64,000 nucleotides of DNA. Origin: Erodium maritimum (taxonomy: Eukaryota; Streptophyta; Magnoliopsida; Geraniales; Geraniaceae). Position numbers and translations under genes: made by a program. This document shows, one piece after another, positions 58,201-64,000 of this stretch. Under the pieces are notes generated by a model, which did no database searches, had not been told where the DNA came from, and saw only the letters and a list, made by a program, of their open reading frames with translations. Each line of letters starts with the position of its first letter. Within the stretch, counting starts at the first letter, position 1. The stretch is taken from contig OY997591.1 in the NCBI GenBank assembly GCA_963921825.1, positions 39,019,825 to 39,083,824 on the forward strand, given 5' to 3'.

Positions 58201-59597
58201 CAAAACAACGGTCGTCCACTATTAATTCTCCATGAACACTACTCCACATTACCCTTTTCATCCAACCTATCCTCCAAGGGGTCCTCCAAGACTAACCTTC
58301 CGACCATACTCCATAACATCCTTCTCTATAAACTCTTTCGCGAATCCACTACCACCTACATGCAGTAGTCCAACTCTAATCCAAGTCCCAAGCGTACTTC
58401 TAAATTTCAAAGGTGTAAGGGTAGAGAACACATTACTAGGTGTAAGATATCAAGACAAGTAATTTGTTTTATTAGAATTGAAAGGTCGCCTAGTAAAATA
58501 CTGGTCGGTCTGTTGGGAAAGTGGCCGACCACGCCATAATGTGCCGCAAAACATGTCGACCGACGCGAGGTCTAGGACGTCCCACCTCAAATGTGTCTAG
58601 ACCAACCTGCAAGACCGACCGAGAATAAATAATTGCCAGCCCACCTCAAGTGTGTCTCGACCAACCGCAAAAATGGTTGTCCACCGTTAATTCTCCATTA
58701 ACACTACTCCTCATTACCCTTTTCAGCCAACCTATCCTCCTAGGGGTCCTCCAAGACTAACCTTCCGACCCTACTCGATAACATTCTCCTCTATGAACTC
58801 TTTCGCGTATCCACTACCACCCACATGTACTAGTCCAACTCTAAAATGGAAAAACCTCATTTCAAGCCCCAGGTGTACTTCTAAATTTCATAGGTGTAAG
58901 GGTAGAGAACACGTTACTAGGTGTAATATATCAAGACAAGTAATTTGTTTTATTAGAATTGAAAGGTCGCCTAGTCAAATATTGGTCGGTCTGCCAGGAA
59001 AGTGGCCGACCGCACCATAATGTGCCGCAAAACATGTCGACCGACGCGAAGTCTAGGACGTCCCACCTCAAACGTGTATAGACCAACCTGCAAGACCGAC
59101 CGACAATAAATATTGGCCAGCCCACCTCTAGTGTGTCGACCAACCGCAAAAAATGGTTGTCCATCGTTAATTCTCCATGAACACTACTCCACATTACCCT
59201 TTTCATCCAACCTATTCTCCTAGGGGTCCTCCAAGACTAACCTTCCGACGCTACTCCATAACATTCTCCTCTATGAACTCTTTCGCGAATCCACTACCAC
59301 CCACATGTACTAGTCCAACTCTAAAATGGAACAACCTCATTTCAAGTCCCAGGTGTACTTCTAAATTTCATAGGTGTAAGGGTAGAGAACACGTTACTAG
59401 GTGTAAGATATCAAGACCAGTAATTTGTTTTATTAGAATTGAAAGGTCGCCTAGTCAAATATTGGTCGGTCTGCTGGGAAAGTGGCTGACCGCGCCATAA
59501 TATGCCGTAAAACATGTCGACCAACGCGAGGTCTAGGACGTCCCAGCTCAAACTTGTCTGGACCAACCCGCAAGACTGACCGACAATAAATATTGGC
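55296..59597 (+). repeat. 480-bp satellite array, part 2 (about 9 monomers)
   Basis: Monomer starts near 55454, 55936, 56416, 56906, 57296, 57781, 58266, 58732 and 59211. The monomer at 56906 has lost about 100 bp between two CTCCAAAA copies. A variant monomer type (TGTCTAGACCAACCGGCAAG) appears near 52205, 56272, 56760 and 57640. The last monomer ends inside a copia LTR at the shared bases ATTGGC (59592-59597). Confidence 0.95.
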
Positions 59598-60806
59598 TTG
59601 GGGACGGGCTACATGAGTGACACGAAAGACGGCTAATGGATTTATCCCTCATACTAAGGTATGGGAAAGATATCGGTTCTCGGCCACTTGATCGAGAGTG
59701 ACTGGAAGAATAGCATGGCCATGCACATGATACTGGGTATCATATCTTTAGTCATCTCACATATCAAGGAACGGTGATTGAGAATAATAAGGATGACGGC
59801 TCTATGCCTTATCTCAATCAGGATATCGGAGATAAAAGGATAATGACAGGGACGACGGAAAGGTTAGAATCGACAGGGTCGATTCGTTATGTAGTGTCAG
59901 GCAATACTAAAGTCTCGTTAGTTGCCACTTAAATAGGATCAAGTAAAATGGGATTTTACGTTGATCTATTGACATGCATAAACCTAAGGGTCACACCGGA
60001 GGATGAAACTCATTGACACATTTATGGAGAATGGCCAAAAGGGAGTTGTCTCGGGACATGACCAAAACTGGGTTTTGGGTCATGTGCCCGTAAGTGAATA
60101 GGACTTCACAGATCGAGACAAGGCTTGGAGTCTTGGGATTGATCGCGTCGGATAATGTTGGACATTTCCGGTATGGAAGGCATGGAGGCGATGAGCGAAT
60201 CACGGGACCTCGTTGGAAATGGCCACGGCCCATGTTCCAAGAGGCCCATGAAAGGCCCATGCAACCAAGGCCCATGGAACTAATTGATCAAGTCTTGATT
60301 AATTAGTACTAAGTAAGAAAGACAAGGATTAAGGTGTTGGTGATTCACCACCTAACCCAATCTTGTCTTGCCATACTTTGTCCTATTTACACCTTACTTG
60401 ACACCATACTTGTCCCATGCCTTTAGTTGGACAAGTATGGGTTTTGTTATGTTTAAGTCATCTTTTTTTAACATAACAAACACAAGACAAGAATAGGAAA
60501 CACATTTTCTCTCCCTCTTCCATGGCCATTTCGGGTTTGGCTAGTTTCCACCTCCATGTTTGTGTTCTTGAGTCCTCAAAGAGAAGAACTACGTGGCTTT
60601 GATTCCCATGTGGATACGTAGGCGTCTTGGAGACTCAAGCCAAACATTCGTTAACCGGTGTTCTTGTTTTGGTAAGAACTAGTGTTGAATTTTTCTCTTG
60701 TTAATCCATTCTTTGTTAGTTGTTTCATGGTTTTAATTGTCTCTTGGTTTTCATTGATTTTCCGCTGCGAGTTGGTTCATCTCCAACCCTACCTCGAGAC
60801 CCAACA
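59592..60806 (+). repeat. 5' LTR of copia copy C, 5'-truncated
   Basis: Corresponds to positions from 54095 onward of the solo LTR and ends CCCAACA at 60806. Its palindrome (60279-60307) has one mismatch. The first bases overlap the satellite by ATTGGC. Confidence 0.93.
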
Positions 60807-60807
60807 G

Positions 60808-60820
60808 TGGTATCAGAGCC
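60808..60820 (+). other. Primer-binding site of copy C
   Basis: TGGTATCAGAGCC, one base after the LTR. Confidence 0.93.
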
Positions 60821-62362
60821 GTGCTACCTTCGGGATTCACAAGACGGTGTTCAAAGTTTCGGTTTTGCTTGAAAGTTTCGTTTTTGGCATGTTGTTTTGC
60901 TAAATTGTTTGATAACATGTTTTAAATTATTGTTTATGGATTTAATGCATGTAAAATGAATTTTTGAAAATTATTTCAAATCTGGAAATTTTGAAAAAAA
61001 TTTGATTTTTCGGGTCTCGGGAGCGGGACTCTCGGGGAGCCGAAACCGGGACCGAACGGGGCTCCGTTGGACGGAGCTAGGCCAAGCATGACCATTGGAT
61101 GGTTAATATGCCAAGGCTAAACTGTTTTGTTAGTTATGACGAGTTTGGAACCGTCATGATGAACTCGAAGATCAAATGTTCAAAAGTTTCATTTTTGAAC
61201 GGTTTCGATAAACCGAGCATCAAAAAATTTCGAAACTTGGCTATTAATTAAAACCGGAAAATCACATGATGTTTGATAACATTCTTGTTTGATAACACGA
61301 TGTGTGATGTGATGTTGGCATGGTGTACATAATAGCCCCGAGCTCAATTTAATTATTTATCGCTTTTCACGGCCTGCGAGCCGTTAGAGTTAACGTGTAA
61401 TTATTCTTTCAAGGTGTGGTCGTCGAACCACTTGTTTGTAATATTTATTTATTCCCGACCTGCGAGTCGTGTATTAAATTGTAATATTTTACTCAAGACG
61501 AAGAAAGGGCGAAAAGGTCATTTGGTGGTTTTTCGGGTGTTGGCATCGGCTTGGAGTCGGTGGAGCTCAAGAAGCTAGTGGGAGTTAGTTTAGGGGGCTA
61601 TTATGTGCCCATTTATCGCTTTATGCTTGGTTTAGTTTATGCATGATTAATTCTATGTGTTTTAGAATTGCATGCTTAACTTTATTTACCGAGCATATCA
61701 CCTCACATGCAAAGATAAAATTGGAATTTTAATCCTTGTGTGTGAACCCTTAGAACCGTCATTGCATTGGATGTAGTTGACGGGTTCAAAGGAAGAATTA
61801 CATTGGATGTAATTTGAGGCATCATTGCCTTTGGAATGTAGTTGATGTGCTCATCGCATCTAGGATGTGCCAAAGTTTTGAACACAACTGGACAAGTAAA
61901 AGCGGGTCATGTCCGATACCTCCCAATCATCAACACCTTACTACCTCCCCGTCCTATGGTTGTCGTGCGCATTAGCGGAGCATCCATGTGGAAGCGGGGT
62001 AGTAGGTTTGGACGACATATGTGGGTGTCGTGTGCATTAGCGGAGCACCTACATAGTGACGAGCCATAGTTGAAAATTGGTGGACCCGACTACGATTCTC
62101 GGCCTGAGGTTGAGCTAGGGTAACAGATAGGGTAAGTCGTGTACATAAGTACATACCCTAGCCAAGAGTCACATTGGATGTGATTGGATGGAGTCCTACC
62201 TACATAGCTCGATTAAGTGGTGAGCATTAGTTCAGCTTAATCGAGTGAATCAAGGATCTTGGTTTCAGATTCTAAAGGTTTAGAATTGATTGTTGGTGTT
62301 TAAGCTTGATCTTCATAAAATTTATTCAGTTTACTGATTGAATTTTATCTGTTGTAGATCAA
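60821..62362 (+). other. Leader of copia copy C
   Basis: About 1.54 kb of uninterrupted non-coding leader, the reference for the leader split in copy B. It includes GGGAGCCGAAACCGGGACCG and direct repeats around ACATTGGATGTA (61740-61850). No protein is recognised. Confidence 0.75.
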
Positions 62363-64000
62363 ATGGCAAATTCAGCGAACATTAATAGTTTGTCATTAAA
62401 AACCATTCTTGACAGGGTCAAGCTAAATGGGACAAACTATTTGGACTGGTACAGAATTTTGAGGATAGTCCTCAAGCCTGAACGCAAAGAATATGTCCTT
62501 GACAAGGCTGTCTCTAAGACCATATCAGAGTTACATGAAGTGTCATCAGCTGCTGAGAAGAATATCTCAGGGATCTGGGATCCAAGGATATTCTGATGGT
62601 CAACAAGGGAATTGAAAGTGGCAAGGGCTGGGCCCATGCGCACTTGGCATGAAAGATGAGACACTTGAGAATGTCTGCTTCTACTGCCAACAGCCTGGTC
62701 ATTGGAACCGGGATTACAGGAAGTTCACGGCTGATCTGAAGAAGGGCAGTGGGACTGCGCCTTCATCAAATAGCCTAGATGATCTGAAGAAGGGCAGTAG
62801 GACTGCGCCTTCATCAGGAAACCTGGATGATCTAAGGAAAGGCGGTGGGATCGTGCCTTCATTCGGTATTAACTCTATAGAGCTACATCTCTCTACTTCC
62901 AAAGATTCATGGGTATTAGATACCATGACTGAATCTCACACATGCACTAATATATGGTGGCTGAAAGTAGGAGAGATTTGGAAAGCACGAAATGGACCTC
63001 AGAGTTGTGGCAACTGTTGTAGGATCCATGAGTCTTGCTTTGCCAAGAGGCCTTGTCTTAGTATTGTATAATGTATATTGCATACCTACTTTTAGTAGGA
63101 ATATTATATCTGTATCCGTGTTTGACAAGGAAGGATATAATGTTAATATTGGAAATGGAGTTTTCAATGTTCTATGCAATGATATGTTTTATACCATTAC
63201 TGACATGGTTGGAGGATTGTACATATTAGATATGGGTAACAATGCCTCAAGTTCTATATATTCCGTTAATACCAAGAGGTCTAAATCCAACGATTTAAAC
63301 CTAACTCTGTTATGGTACTGTCATTTGGGTCGCATAAACAAGAAGCGCCTATCAGCACTTCAGAAGTGCGGGCTTTCAGGTTCATTCGAATTCCATTCGA
63401 TCGATAGGTCCAAGGTTTGTTTGATGGGAAAAATGACTAAAGTGCCCTTTATCGATCGCGATGAAAGGGCGGGTGAATTATTGGGGCTGATACACTCGAA
63501 TGTATGTAGACCAATAAGTTCACTTGCCATGAGGGGTTTTAGCTACTTTATCACATTTACTGATGATTACAGTAAATATGGTTATGTCTATTCGGTGAGA
63601 CATAAGTCTGAAGCTTTTGATAAATTCAAAGAGTTTAAGACTATAGTAGAAAACCAGCTCGACAAAGGTATTAAGGCACTTCGATTGGATCGAGGTGGAA
63701 AATACTTGACCACAGAGTTATTAGATCATCTAAAAGAGAATGGGATCCTTTTGGAATGGACTCCTCCTAGGTCACTGTAGTTGAAAGGTGTAGCCAAACG
63801 AAGAAATCGGACATTGTTAGACAATGGTCTGTTCCATGATTAGTTGGATTGATCTCCCAATCTCTTTTAGGGGTTTTGCTCTAGAGACGACCGCATTCAT
63901 AGTGAATCGGGCTTCGACGAATGGTGTGGAAGGGACACCATTTTAAAAATGGTACGGGATGATGCCCGCTTTGTCCTTCCTAAAGATTTGTGGTTGCGAG
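62363..64000 (+). pseudogene. Broken gag, protease and integrase of copia copy C
   Basis: Starts at ATG 62363 with KLNGTNYLDWY, then the same short gag ending IWDPRIF and a stop (62363-62596). The zinc knuckle is CFYCQQPGHWNRDY, again without its last Cys. The protease motif is DTM (62919-62927). One frame of 262 codons (62992-63780) covers GAG-pre-integrase (HLGRINKKRLSALQK) and the integrase core (FTDDYS, RLDRGGKYL). It stops at 63778-63780, where A and B also stop. The next codons give VAKRRN, with Lys (63796-63798) for the catalytic Glu. Reverse transcriptase would lie beyond the window. Confidence 0.9.

Larger units (their letters stand above)
59592..64000 (+). mobile_element. Ty1/copia LTR retrotransposon, copy C (truncated at both sides)
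   Basis: Plus-strand element of the same family as A and B. Its 5' LTR lacks the first about 473 bp, and its body runs past the window end within pol. Leader, gag and integrase parts are collinear with the other copies and share their lesions. Confidence 0.94.

Overview
The window is plant nuclear DNA, most likely from a flowering plant. It holds Ty1/copia elements primed by initiator-Met tRNA, an Athila-type Ty3/gypsy element primed by tRNA-Asp, a Mutator-like element with 9-bp target duplications, tandem satellites, and one ordinary host gene: a single-exon AP2/ERF transcription factor (8220-8654, minus). The species cannot be named from the sequence alone. Almost everything else is nested transposable elements.

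Layout: 1-7337 is a minus-strand Ty1/copia element (copy A) that runs off the left edge. 7338-8000 is a fragment of another LTR family plus a (TA)n microsatellite. 8000-8800 is the ERF gene and its promoter. 8800-12726 has no recognisable gene. 12727-14763 holds a truncated Mutator-like end, chromovirus integrase relics and the edge of a 180-bp satellite. 14764-38970 is a complete second copia element (copy B, plus strand, target duplication ATATA). It is interrupted by a 3.06-kb solo LTR (17211-20268, duplication TAGTG) and by a nearly intact 12.7-kb Athila-type element (23250-35933, minus strand). 38971-40195 is the rest of the 180-bp satellite. 40196-47372 is chromovirus relics cut by a Mutator-like element (41368-45753), which is itself cut by a 3.49-kb solo LTR. 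47373-49466 is a third LTR of that same type. 49467-59597 is an array of about 18 monomers of about 480 bp, interrupted by a solo copia LTR (53622-55295, duplication GGACG). 59592-64000 is a third copia element (copy C, plus strand), truncated at its LTR and running off the right edge.

The most interesting signal is the copia family itself. Independent insertions with different target duplications share the same inactivating lesions: most of gag deleted, the zinc-knuckle Cys lost, the protease DTG lost, the integrase catalytic Glu changed to Lys next to a stop, and the reverse-transcriptase YVDD removed in frame (the last visible in A and B only). Yet their LTR pairs differ by only about 1-2% by eye. 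This looks like a non-autonomous family that spread while already dead and was mobilised by enzymes supplied in trans. The Athila-type element is the opposite: its pol catalytic residues are all present, and gag and pol are split by one in-frame TAG.

All similarities and divergences here were judged by eye. No alignments or database searches were run.
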